Positions 51,686 through 60,171 of a stretch of 64,000 nucleotides of DNA are shown piece by piece (the first letter of the stretch is position 1; each line of letters opens with the position of its first letter). This DNA comes from Chitinophagaceae bacterium (GTDB taxonomy: Bacteria > Bacteroidota > Bacteroidia > Chitinophagales > Chitinophagaceae). A program made the position numbers and the translations under genes. The notes under the pieces are model-generated. The model saw only the letters and a list, made by a program, of their open reading frames with translations, had not been told where the DNA came from and ran no database searches. The DNA is taken from assembly GCA_947446645.1 (NCBI GenBank), contig CANFHA010000013.1:114518-178517 (forward strand), read 5' to 3'.

Positions 51686-52699
51686 ATGGAATTATATCTC
51701 GATTCGGCCAACCTTAAGGAAATAGAGGAAGGTTTTAAATTAGGTTTCCTGGATGGGCTGACCACCACACCTACCTTTATGCAGCGCGAAGGCATTGCAG
51801 ACATAGACGGTACCATACTGAAACTGTCTAAGATGGTGCCGGTGCTGCAAATAGAAGCGCTGGGCAATACTGCAGAAGATGTAGTAAAAGAAGCACGCCG
51901 TCAGCTGGACCTGGGCCTGGACCCGAAGCGTACTGTTTTTAAAATACCTGTTTCGCTGGAAGGTGTGCGTGCCTGCAAATTACTGCGCAACGAAGGCCTG
52001 CTGGTAAATGTGCACCTGGTGTACACACTGCAGCAGGCTTATATGGCCATGCACGCAGGTGCCAGCTATGTATGTCCGCTCGTGGGCAGGCTGCAGGACC
52101 AGGGCCACGATGCGCTTGCTCTTGTGGAGCAGTGCGTGGAAGCCGTACATCACTACGGTTATGACACCAAGATCATGTTTAGCTCAGTACGCCATGCAGA
52201 GCATGTTCGTAATGCAATAAATATAGGTGTGCACACGATCACTGTGCCACTGAAAGTTCTGAAGGGCCTTACCGAAAATAACTTCACTACTATTGGTACA
52301 GAGCAGTTCTTAAGCGATACAAGGCTGATGACTGTGCGTGTAAAAGAGGCAATTAACGGCACTAATCCGCTGGTAAAGGCCGATACTAATATGAAGGATG
52401 CCATTGTGAAAATGACTGAATTTGGTTTTGGTTGTGTAACAGTGGTGAACGAAGACGGAAGCCTGAAGGGAGTATTTACAGATGGAGACCTGAGGCGCCT
52501 GTTGCAGAACGATGGTGAGCACATACTGGGTAAAAAGATTGGTGATCTTGAATACAAAACACCAATAAGTATAGACGCAAATGCGCTGCTGAATGAAGCG
52601 CAGGCCATCTTCAAAAAAATGAACGTGGATACTATACTAGTGTTGGACAATGGAAAGCCGGCCGGTATGCTGGATATCCAGGATCTGAAAAGCTACTAA
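51686..52699 (+). CDS. transaldolase/FSA-like aldolase fused to KdsD-type CBS pair
   Basis: The 337-residue protein has an N-terminal barrel of the fructose-6-phosphate-aldolase/transaldolase family (about 1-222): MELYLDSANLKEIEEGF with Asp6, and Schiff-base Lys86 in VFKIPVSLEG. GASYVCPLVGRLQDQGHDAL follows. Compared from memory with E. coli FSA, Asn28 is Thr, Ala129 is Cys130 and Tyr131 is Leu132. A C-terminal CBS pair follows (about 228-337: GVFTDGDLRRLLQ, ending DIQDLKSY), of the kind found in arabinose-5-phosphate isomerase KdsD. No SIS domain is present. By context it probably supplies arabinose-5-phosphate to KdsA. Activity is inference. Confidence 0.8.
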   Translation: MELYLDSANLKEIEEGFKLGFLDGLTTTPTFMQREGIADIDGTILKLSKMVPVLQIEALGNTAEDVVKEARRQLDLGLDPKRTVFKIPVSLEGVRACKLLRNEGLLVNVHLVYTLQQAYMAMHAGASYVCPLVGRLQDQGHDALALVEQCVEAVHHYGYDTKIMFSSVRHAEHVRNAINIGVHTITVPLKVLKGLTENNFTTIGTEQFLSDTRLMTVRVKEAINGTNPLVKADTNMKDAIVKMTEFGFGCVTVVNEDGSLKGVFTDGDLRRLLQNDGEHILGKKIGDLEYKTPISIDANALLNEAQAIFKKMNVDTILVLDNGKPAGMLDIQDLKSY

Positions 52700-52777
52700 T
52701 CTATTGAACTGATTTTTATCGGACCATTTTTAAATCTTGCCCCGGCTGAATAATCCGGGGCAATTATATAAAGCCAA

Positions 52778-53518
52778 ATGATAGCAGGAATTATCCCCGT
52801 CAGGTACGCCTCTACCCGTTTCCCGGGCAAACCAATGATAGAGATACAGGGTAAGTCAATGATACAGCGTGTATATGAGCAGGCCATGCAGAGCAACGTG
52901 CTGGATAAGCTCGTAGTGGCAACTGATGATGAACGCATCTTGCAGCACGTGCAGTCTTTCGGTGGCAATGCCGTAATGACGGCAACAGACCATGCAAGCG
53001 GCACCGACCGCTGCTGGGATGCCTTGCAGCAAATAGGTGCCGGCTATACCTATGTGATCAATATACAGGGCGACGAGCCTTTTATAGATCCCAGGCAAAT
53101 AGATGAGTTGGGTGCAGTTTTACAGGATGGCACTGCTGAACTGGCCACGCAGATGATAGCTGTCAATAATTATGAAGAACTGTTTGACAGGGGAGAAGTG
53201 AAAATAGTGCTCAATGACAAGATGGAGGCGCTCTATTTCAGCCGTATGGTTATCCCGTTTATTAAGGGGGTTGACGAGAAGGAGTGGCACAACCATTTTA
53301 CGTACCATCGGCATGTAGGAATGTATGCCTACAGGCGGGACATTCTGGAGCAGATCTGCGGTATGCCGGTCTCATCGCTGGAGCAGGCTGAGTCGCTGGA
53401 ACAGCTGCGTTGGGTGCAGGCAGGTTACAAGATAAAATGTGTAACCACAGAGTTTGAAAGTCACTGTATAGATACGCCTGAAGATGTAGAAAAGGTATTG
53501 AGGAGAATGGGTCGGTAA
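52778..53518 (+). CDS. kdsB: CMP-Kdo/CMP-Kdo8N synthetase
   Basis: The 246-residue nucleotidyltransferase has IIPVRYASTRFPGKPMIEIQ (CTP-binding loop), VVATDDERI, DHASGTDRCWDAL and INIQGDEPFIDP, then the C-terminal SHCIDTPEDVEKV. KdsB activates Kdo as CMP-Kdo; in Kdo8N producers the enzyme prefers the 8-amino sugar. It ends the Kdo8N cluster and is followed by a terminator. Confidence 0.93.
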   Translation: MIAGIIPVRYASTRFPGKPMIEIQGKSMIQRVYEQAMQSNVLDKLVVATDDERILQHVQSFGGNAVMTATDHASGTDRCWDALQQIGAGYTYVINIQGDEPFIDPRQIDELGAVLQDGTAELATQMIAVNNYEELFDRGEVKIVLNDKMEALYFSRMVIPFIKGVDEKEWHNHFTYHRHVGMYAYRRDILEQICGMPVSSLEQAESLEQLRWVQAGYKIKCVTTEFESHCIDTPEDVEKVLRRMGR

Positions 53519-53562
53519 TACTCAATTGCTAATTGCACATTTTTTGATAACTGTAAAATAGT

Positions 53563-53590
53563 GAGGGCTGCCTTTTAAAGAGCAGCCCTC
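53563..53590. terminator. bidirectional terminator after kdsB
   Basis: A perfect 9-bp stem (53563-53571 with 53582-53590, 10-nt loop) is flanked by AT-rich tails. It lies between convergent kdsB and the His/Cys-rich protein gene. Confidence 0.8.
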
Positions 53591-53614
53591 AATTTATTTT
53601 AGATGAAGCAGAGA

Positions 53615-54040
53615 TTAATAACCTGCACCACGGTAGTAATACCTGTTGTAGCGCCATGGATTTCCCCAGCCCCAACGCCAGCCGTAGTAATCACCATGAT
53701 GGCAATTGCCTTTGCAATCTGAATGGCTGCAAGTATGTGCTTTGTCAGCAGAGCACTTGTGCATCATATGGCCTTCGTGAAACTTAGCAAGGAAAGCGCT
53801 ATCTTCTTTGAAACGCTCAGCCATAGCAGGGCAGCAAGAGTGATGGCTAGCCGTTGCATGACAACCACCCCATGCATGACGGCCCCAATATCCGTGGCCA
53901 CAATGTGAGGTGTCTGAACCATGTTCTGGTGCCCAGTATCCGTACCTGTGCCAGCCACAATGCTGAGCATTAGATTTTGTGCTTAAGCCCGTTGATAACA
54001 GCAGCGTAAAGAATAAGATAGTAACGACATTCAGTTTCAT
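53615..54040 (-). CDS. secreted His/Cys-rich protein, probable metal binder
   Basis: The 141-residue protein has a signal peptide (cleavage after about residue 25, SNAQ). Its mature part is extraordinarily rich in His, Cys, Trp, Tyr and Gly: HCGWHRYGYWAPEHG, CGHGYWGRHAWGGCH, HEGHMMHKC, CSHSDCKGNCHHGD, ending in WRYNRYYYRGAGY. About 20 His and 10 Cys in 115 residues suggests binding of soft or transition metals in the envelope. The central helix (AERFKEDSAFLAKFHEGHMM) resembles periplasmic metal-sensor helices. No known family is recognised. Confidence 0.75.
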   Translation of the reverse strand: MKLNVVTILFFTLLLSTGLSTKSNAQHCGWHRYGYWAPEHGSDTSHCGHGYWGRHAWGGCHATASHHSCCPAMAERFKEDSAFLAKFHEGHMMHKCSADKAHTCSHSDCKGNCHHGDYYGWRWGWGNPWRYNRYYYRGAGY

Positions 54041-54161
54041 AAAGTGTTCTTTTTTGTTTTTGTCAAGTAATGATATTGTAATTTGCGTGTAAAATATATA
54101 ATTATAGTAGAAAATTCAAGCACTGAAGCCTGATTTTTTATTTTTTTAATTCTGGAGAGCA

Positions 54162-55169
54162 ATGGATACACTTACTCATATAGCGCTGGGCGCGTGTATC
54201 GGCGAGATAGTGGCCGGCCGGCAGATAGGTAAAAAAGCGCTTGTGCTTGGTGCGCTTGCTCAAAATCTACCTGACATTGACTTCGTGGCATCTTTCTGGC
54301 TGCCTACGGCGGGCGATGTCATGGCACACCGCGGCTTCACACATTCATTGTTATTTGCTATGCTGGTCACCCCGCTGCTCGCATGGTACTCCACGAAGAT
54401 ATTCAGGACCGGCGGCATGGAATTTCGGAGATGGGTGTTGTTCTGGGGGCTGCAGATCTTGGTGCACATATTCATAGATGCGTTCAATGCCTATGGTACC
54501 GGTTGGTTTGAGCCATTCAGTCATTACAGGGTGTCGTTTAATACTTTGTTTGTAGCAGACCCGTTGTTCACACTATGGCCGGCAATAGCTGCCGGGCTCT
54601 TGTTTGTATCTGGCCTCGGTAACAGAAAGAGAATAGCCTGGGCAAAAGCCGGGCTTGGCCTAAGTGGTTTATACCTTCTGTGTGGAGTAGCGTTTAAGCT
54701 CTATATAGATAATGCCGTAGCGGGCGACCTGAAGGAAAAAGGGATTGCAGCCGGAAGATACTTTACCACACCTACGCCATTGAATAACATGCTCTGGTAC
54801 GTGGTAGCCGAAGGTGAGAACGGTTACTATGCCGGCTACAAATCAGTTTTCGATAAAAAGAACGCACCTTTCAGGTATGTATACCGCAATGACAGCCTGC
54901 TCAAAAATGAAACGGGAAGTGCGGAGCTGAAAACCTTAAAGCGATTTTCCCAGGGATATTATTCGGCAGAAATGTGGCACGATACACTTGTGTTCAATGA
55001 TATGCGCTTTGGTGAGATGCTTGGGTGGAGGGGGGCAGAAACAAGGTTTGTATTTCATTATTTTTTACGTCGGCAACAAGACAACAAGCTAATTGTGCAG
55101 CGGGGGCGCTTTGCGGGTTGGGATAAGGCTACTTTCCATGCCTTCCTGCGGCGGATAAAAGGCATTTAG
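54162..55169 (+). CDS. membrane-bound metal-dependent hydrolase (YdjM/DUF457-like)
   Basis: The 335-residue protein begins MDTLTHIALGACIGEI, then ALAQNLPDIDFV and MAHRGFTHSLLFA, the His/Asp signature of the LexA-binding inner-membrane hydrolase group (YdjM). Several TM segments cover about 60-185. The C-terminal 150 residues are soluble and extracytoplasmic by hydropathy. It is monocistronic. Its substrate is unknown in the family. Confidence 0.85.
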   Translation: MDTLTHIALGACIGEIVAGRQIGKKALVLGALAQNLPDIDFVASFWLPTAGDVMAHRGFTHSLLFAMLVTPLLAWYSTKIFRTGGMEFRRWVLFWGLQILVHIFIDAFNAYGTGWFEPFSHYRVSFNTLFVADPLFTLWPAIAAGLLFVSGLGNRKRIAWAKAGLGLSGLYLLCGVAFKLYIDNAVAGDLKEKGIAAGRYFTTPTPLNNMLWYVVAEGENGYYAGYKSVFDKKNAPFRYVYRNDSLLKNETGSAELKTLKRFSQGYYSAEMWHDTLVFNDMRFGEMLGWRGAETRFVFHYFLRRQQDNKLIVQRGRFAGWDKATFHAFLRRIKGI

Positions 55170-55191
55170 ATGATTGGGATGAAAGCATCCA

Positions 55192-56385
55192 TTACTCCCG
55201 TTCGCGCCTTTGTGTAAAGTAGAATGTAAACAGGTAAAAAACAATATGCACAAAGCGGTAAGATAGATAATAGCCCAAGCGCTTTATCACATTGGTCGAA
55301 GCCTTGAAACTGGTTTCCGTTATCTGGCTGCAATCTTCAGAAATTATTTTCTGAAAACTCCGGGTCATTTCAGATGCTATTTCGTTGTTCTTTACGTCAA
55401 GATTTAGCTCTACGCTGGCGAATGCACTTATATTATTTACATTGTACGAGCCAATGGTGGTCCACTCATTGTCACGAACTGCGGCCTTCCCATGAAGCAC
55501 ATTTTTGTTGTATTCGTAGATTTCAATATTGTGGCGAAACAGCCAGGGGTATAGGTACCTTTCGGAATACTTGGCAAATGGAACATCTGCCGTGCCGGCA
55601 AGAATGAGCCGGATCTTTACTCCCCGCCGCGAGGCTGCAGCCATCCGTTTCAATAGTTTGAATGGTGGCCAGAAGTAGCTGGTCATCACCATTACTTCTT
55701 TGTGCGCGGTATTAAACAGTTCCCGGTAGCTGCGCGTGATCTGGGTGTGCTGGTATACCCAGTCGTTCCTCCGTATGCGCACCATGCACTCTTCGGCAGG
55801 TAAGGGCGGCAGCGAATTGAGGGGTAGGGTAGCTGTTATTTTTTTACGAAGCACAGACCTGTTCCAGATATGTATACATACATCGTTTAGCTGCCTTGCT
55901 ACCGCTCCTTCTACATGTAGTGCCCAGTCAAGCCATGCAGTCTGGCCGTTAATATCGTTGTAGCGGTCACTTATGTTTATGCCGGCTACCATGCATACAT
56001 TAGCATCTGCAACTATCACCTTGTGATGTAATCGCCGACCCAGGTAAAAGAAGTTGCTGAGCACCACCGGGCGGAAAAACTCAAAATGGATGCCGGCTTC
56101 CCTGAGGCGGGAGATAAACGCCGGGCCGAGTTTCTGGGATGCATAGCCATCTATAAGCATGTACACGCGCACATTTCTCATGGCTGCCCGTATCAGTGCA
56201 TTGGCAACTCGGTTGCCCGTCTCGTTCTCGTCAAAAATGTAGGTTTGAAAATGGATAGAGTACTGCGCACCGTCGGCAATTTGCTCAATAGCATCAAAGA
56301 ACCCGGCACCTCCGCGTACAATTTTTACTTTGTTATGGTTGGTGTAGTCGTTTCGGTTGTTTGCCCGCCTCCTGGTTCTCGCCAT
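55192..56385 (-). CDS. phospholipase D-family protein, cardiolipin-synthase-like
   Basis: The 397-residue protein has two HKD motifs, HHKVIVAD (about residues 120-127) and HGKAAVRD (about 292-299), each with its downstream N/G region (GINISDRYND and GSYNVNN). This defines a PLD-superfamily phosphatidyltransferase or phospholipase. The N-terminus is very basic and lacks the two TM helices of classical cardiolipin synthase. The C-terminus ends in a hydrophobic aromatic segment (HIVFYLFTFYF), possibly a membrane anchor. It starts 7 bp after the outer membrane protein gene, so they form an operon. Confidence 0.86.
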   Translation of the reverse strand: MARTRRRANNRNDYTNHNKVKIVRGGAGFFDAIEQIADGAQYSIHFQTYIFDENETGNRVANALIRAAMRNVRVYMLIDGYASQKLGPAFISRLREAGIHFEFFRPVVLSNFFYLGRRLHHKVIVADANVCMVAGINISDRYNDINGQTAWLDWALHVEGAVARQLNDVCIHIWNRSVLRKKITATLPLNSLPPLPAEECMVRIRRNDWVYQHTQITRSYRELFNTAHKEVMVMTSYFWPPFKLLKRMAAASRRGVKIRLILAGTADVPFAKYSERYLYPWLFRHNIEIYEYNKNVLHGKAAVRDNEWTTIGSYNVNNISAFASVELNLDVKNNEIASEMTRSFQKIISEDCSQITETSFKASTNVIKRLGYYLSYRFVHIVFYLFTFYFTQRRERE

Positions 56386-56392
56386 GCTTGTA

Positions 56393-57058
56393 CTACTTTA
56401 AGATCCTGTAGCACAGGCCCAGCTCAGCAGCCACCCCCTTTATGCTGGTAGCATACGGGTGCGACTCACCGGTATAACCCGGCTGGTCACCGGTGGTGGT
56501 GCAGTGCGTGGAAAAAGCGCTGACCATACCCAGGAAACCAACACGTTTGAAGACGTAATACTTTGCCTTTACACCCAGGCGCACTATTGTGCCACCACAA
56601 TTGTAGTTGTATTCTTTCCCGTCGTCTTTTACCGTAAAGTTGACGCCGGCAAGGCCAAGTGCCGAATAGGCAGCAATATCTACCCGCTTTGTTACAAAGC
56701 AATGGTAGTTTACCTCGGCAGATATTTCACCCATTACAGAGTTGATCTTTCCTGCCGCCCATACATAGTTATACATATGGTCCGGGTCTACCTTGTAGAT
56801 ATCTGAGCCCATGCTCAATCCCACTCCCCAGCGGTCAGATATGCCATACTCTAAAGCAAGCGGGTCCCGGTTGCCTTGTGCATGAACGGTATTATATACA
56901 TCTTTACTTTCCCTGATGTTGGTTGTAGTATAATTGGTAATGGTAGCGCCCTCTGAGAAGGTAAGCACCAATGAGCCTTTTCTGAAAGCCTGTGCATCGG
57001 CCTGGGTATTTGCAAAGAGAACAGAAAGCACTGCAAGAACACTGTATATTTTCTTCAT
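56393..57058 (-). CDS. outer membrane beta-barrel protein
   Basis: The 221-residue protein has a signal peptide (MKKIYSVLAVLSVLFANTQA) and alternating amphipathic strands typical of small outer membrane barrels (YGISDRWGVGLSMGSDI, then YSALGLAGVNF and VKAKYYVFKRVGFLGMVS), ending in a final strand ELGLCYRILK. It is first in the operon with the PLD-family gene and has a consensus promoter. The function is unknown. Confidence 0.8.
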   Translation of the reverse strand: MKKIYSVLAVLSVLFANTQADAQAFRKGSLVLTFSEGATITNYTTTNIRESKDVYNTVHAQGNRDPLALEYGISDRWGVGLSMGSDIYKVDPDHMYNYVWAAGKINSVMGEISAEVNYHCFVTKRVDIAAYSALGLAGVNFTVKDDGKEYNYNCGGTIVRLGVKAKYYVFKRVGFLGMVSAFSTHCTTTGDQPGYTGESHPYATSIKGVAAELGLCYRILK

Positions 57059-57079
57059 ACGGAGCGGCTTTAGTTATTT

Positions 57080-57111
57080 CAAATATAATGATTTTCGTTT
57101 TTAAGTGCAAA
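57080..57111 (-). promoter_or_regulatory. consensus promoter of the barrel/PLD operon
   Basis: On the minus strand TTTG (57111-57108), 20 bp, TATATTTG (57087-57080) matches the Bacteroidota promoter and lies 21 bp before the ATG at 57058. Confidence 0.75.
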
Positions 57112-57283
57112 AAATCTTTTGCATGTTCGTGCCTGTATGTTGTGCGGATATCCGGATATTAATTTTGCAATTTTAGAATTCGTATGGTATCTCGTTAACT
57201 TTTGAAAAGGAAAATAAAAATGCTTTCGTTTGAATCACAGTTTTAATTAATTTAATATTGTAAATAAACTAAAACGATAATTT

Positions 57284-58045
57284 ATGGCACTTATTGATTT
57301 TGAACATTTTAAAAGAGGTTTGTACCTTGATGATGTTATGTCTTTCCTGAAAAGTCAGGGCAGAGGCGCTATAGATGGCGATTCATACGAATGCCTCGTA
57401 ACCACCAGCGAGAAAACAGTAAAAATTCAGAAGTACGAGAACGGAAAGTTTATTGACGTGCATTCAGATGCCATCAACTATCTGCCATATGCTGATGATG
57501 CCCACCTGTACACGAAGCTAGGCGGTGCTACTGATGTAATGAGCGGCGTATTTTCCGGCTGCGTAATGGCAAAATATTGTAAAGCGGTAGGCAGCAAAGA
57601 AAAAGGAGCGCTAACCAAAAGCCCTGCTTCGCGCGACCTGAAAGCAGGTGATGGCGACTTCAACAATACGGAGCCGGTATTTGAAAATGACTATCGCTTC
57701 GGGCATATTTTTGTGCCGCCGGGTGCCAATGGTGGAGGGAAGGTTGATGCCTTTTTCAAACAGAATAAGAGATCCAGGTTTGAAGTTTGTTTTAAGCCGA
57801 TGATGGGCGACCTTGCCACACTGGCTGAGTTGAAAAGCTCATTGCGCATTGCTGATGGCCTGGAGTTCATAGGCAGCAGTGGCTTGAATAGCAAGGTAGA
57901 TGGCGCTATGGGCATCATAACTGCAGCAAATGCTAAATATAGATTTTTTGTAGTAGGGGTAAGACTGAAGAGCGATCCGAAGGCAACCAAGTTCCTCATT
58001 GTTTCAGATTGCGAGCAGGTAGACAACACCTACAGGCACGGGTAA
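57284..58045 (+). CDS. hypothetical protein
   Basis: The 253-residue soluble protein starts MALIDFEHFKRGLYLDDVMS and has no signal or TM segment. It includes a Gly-rich FVPPGANGGGKVDAFFKQNK stretch and ends in a beta region (YRFFVVGVRLK, FLIVSDCEQVDNTYRHG). I do not recognise the family. It is transcribed alone and has a strong terminator 19 bp after its stop codon. Confidence 0.7.
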   Translation: MALIDFEHFKRGLYLDDVMSFLKSQGRGAIDGDSYECLVTTSEKTVKIQKYENGKFIDVHSDAINYLPYADDAHLYTKLGGATDVMSGVFSGCVMAKYCKAVGSKEKGALTKSPASRDLKAGDGDFNNTEPVFENDYRFGHIFVPPGANGGGKVDAFFKQNKRSRFEVCFKPMMGDLATLAELKSSLRIADGLEFIGSSGLNSKVDGAMGIITAANAKYRFFVVGVRLKSDPKATKFLIVSDCEQVDNTYRHG

Positions 58046-58063
58046 ATAACGAATGGATATAAT

Positions 58064-58099
58064 AAAGAACGAGCGATGGGTTGCCATCGCTCGTTCTTT
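58064..58099. terminator. strong terminator
   Basis: A perfect 16-bp stem (58064-58079 with 58084-58099) and a 4-nt loop are followed by T residues. It ends the 57284 gene. Confidence 0.9.
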
Positions 58100-58267
58100 T
58101 TGCTTCCTTACATCAGAGACCGTATTTATATCAATTGGACATTTTAAGTACCCACAAATGGTAGGCGGATCAGCACCTTGGCGGTCTTTTAAACACTACA
58201 CGGGAAAGCGCGCCTTTGCGCCTTTGCGAGAGAATTTTTCATGACCTGTTTAGATGTCTGCCCGGTA

Positions 58268-59458
58268 TTACTCGCCTTCTTTACCCTCTTCCCGAGCCAT
58301 GCGCCTTGTGCCCTCATATAGCTCAAACTCCATAAGGCGGCAATCTATAATGCTGGTATAAAATTCTATTCTTCTTTTTGCCTTGAGGCCTATTTTTTTG
58401 GCCAGGTCCAGGTTGCCGGTAAATACGTAGCCCCAGTAGCCGCCGCATTTTTTCTTCATGAAGTCGCCGATCTCGGTATACGTGTTCTCAAGTTCTGACT
58501 CATTGCCAAGGCGTTCGCCATATTCAGGATTCATGAACATAGCGCCCTTGCCGCCTGCCGGAACTTCCGTATCCCGGAAATCGCAAATGGCAAATTCTAT
58601 CAGGTCTGCTACTCCTGCCGCTATTGCATTTTTACGGGCATTAGCTATGGCCATATCGCTGTAGTCTGTGGCTATAATGCGCAGGCCGGGCACTTCCTTT
58701 ATTTTCTTATCCAGTGCTTCCATCTCATCGTGGTATACCTGCTCGTTGTACCCTATAAGATGCATAAAGGCATAGTTGAGCCGGAACAGACCCGGGCGTG
58801 TATCGGTTGCAATCAGTGCAGCCTCTATAGCCACAGTGCCTGAGCCACACATCGGATTTACAAATGGCGAAGCCCTGTCCCACTTGGTGGCCAGTATTGT
58901 GGCAGATGCCAGTGCTTCCAGCATTGGCGCGCGACCGGGTATTTTGCGATAACCATGCCTTGCCAGCGAATCGCCGGTGGTGTCTATAAATATTTCTGCC
59001 GATTCATTTTTCCAGAACAGGTGAATGACAGCACCGGAAAGCTCTGCACCGGTAGATGGCCGGGTGCCGCGCTTATCGCGCATACGGTCCACAATGGCAT
59101 CTTTTACCCGCAGGTTGGCAAACATGTTATTGTTGATCGTAGGGTTCAGCACATTGCTGGTTACCGAGAAGTAGCCATTCTCGGGTATCACATTCTCCCA
59201 GGGATAGTCAACCACGTTTTTGTAAATGTCGTCAGCATTTACCGCCTCAAACTGTTTCAGGCTGTAAAGCACCTGGCTGGCGCAGCGCAGGTTCAGGTTC
59301 AGCCTTATGCAATCGTTTATTGATGCCTCCAGCCGCACGCTTGTTACCAGTGTTTCATTGGGTGTGAATCCCAGTTCCAGCACCTCAAGCTCCACGTATG
59401 GTGCCAGCCGTTTGTTGCAGGTAATGGTAACGGGTGCTTTTGTAGTGTATAACGACAT
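58268..59458 (-). CDS. rlmL: THUMP-domain 23S rRNA methyltransferase, RlmL-like
   Basis: The 396-residue protein has an N-terminal ferredoxin-like/THUMP region (about 1-160) and a Rossmann methyltransferase with NPMCGSGTVAIEAALIA, IATDYSDMAIANA, then the catalytic loop NPEYGERLG. The loop is NPPY in most relatives; here the second position is Glu. RlmL makes N2-methylguanosine in 23S rRNA. It has only the N-terminal half of E. coli RlmKL. A terminator lies upstream of it. Confidence 0.86.
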   Translation of the reverse strand: MSLYTTKAPVTITCNKRLAPYVELEVLELGFTPNETLVTSVRLEASINDCIRLNLNLRCASQVLYSLKQFEAVNADDIYKNVVDYPWENVIPENGYFSVTSNVLNPTINNNMFANLRVKDAIVDRMRDKRGTRPSTGAELSGAVIHLFWKNESAEIFIDTTGDSLARHGYRKIPGRAPMLEALASATILATKWDRASPFVNPMCGSGTVAIEAALIATDTRPGLFRLNYAFMHLIGYNEQVYHDEMEALDKKIKEVPGLRIIATDYSDMAIANARKNAIAAGVADLIEFAICDFRDTEVPAGGKGAMFMNPEYGERLGNESELENTYTEIGDFMKKKCGGYWGYVFTGNLDLAKKIGLKAKRRIEFYTSIIDCRLMEFELYEGTRRMAREEGKEGE

Positions 59459-59487
59459 AATGGAGTAAAGGTAAACGCAATAAAATA

Positions 59488-59520
59488 AAAAAGCCCAATA
59501 GAGACATCTATTGAGCTTTT
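59488..59520. terminator. terminator-like hairpin upstream of rlmL
   Basis: aaaaaagcccaatag (59486-59500) pairs with ctattgagctttt (59508-59520) with one mismatch. It lies at the edge where base composition becomes AT-rich. Confidence 0.55.
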
Positions 59521-59713
59521 TGTGTAGCGAAGAAAATCGTTATTTCTAACTTATATACCGATTTTTACAGAATTATCGACTGCTATGATTACCTGGTGTA
59601 TAAGCAACAATCTGAGAGCGAGTTTTAGTTTCTTATTGCATGACCTACTAATTATAGAGTTGATACTGAAAAATATATTTCGTATATTCGCAGCTATTTG
59701 TAAATACAAAGAC

Positions 59714-60136
59714 ATGAGCCATGTAAATCCCCAAAATCCAATAGATACGGTATATGTATTTCATATTGGCAAGTTGATAAGTGAACGAGAAAACACATAC
59801 GAGGCTACAAGGAAATATTGGATAGTATCTAAGCGCAACCAGAGTCAATTACCTGCTTATGCTGTTGGTCTAATTGAAAAGGTGTCTGTGAGTAGTTACA
59901 TCATTGAAAGGTGGTATGACGCAAAAGAATACGATGGGCGGTTTGCATTTGATTCACCGAATCACCCTTATCCAATTGATTTTACACCTCTGTTGAATAA
60001 AGATTGGTCAAAAGTTATTAATGCTGCATTAGGCTTTTATTTGCATGGTGGGTATTTGATGGTGCAATTTGACGGTAAAGGTAAGTTCAGGATAAAAAGA
60101 GGCTCCAGTGATACTATATCTTGGCATAACTGCTGA
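59714..60136 (+). CDS. hypothetical protein of AT-rich region
   Basis: The 140-residue protein starts SHVNPQNPIDTVYVFHIGKL and contains VYVFHIGKLISERENTYEAT and AVGLIEKVSVSSYIIERWYD, a compact alpha/beta composition. The start at 59714 follows a promoter-like TTCGTATATTCG box shared with the gene at 14847. A longer in-frame opening at 59585 is unlikely. The family is not recognised. Confidence 0.55.
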   Translation: MSHVNPQNPIDTVYVFHIGKLISERENTYEATRKYWIVSKRNQSQLPAYAVGLIEKVSVSSYIIERWYDAKEYDGRFAFDSPNHPYPIDFTPLLNKDWSKVINAALGFYLHGGYLMVQFDGKGKFRIKRGSSDTISWHNC

Positions 60137-60171
60137 CATTTATTATTTAATACGAAAAAAAACAATTACAT

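Noticed and set aside
58053..58244. 63-codon frame after the 57284 gene
   Set aside because: Starts inside the terminator hairpin; no protein-like composition.
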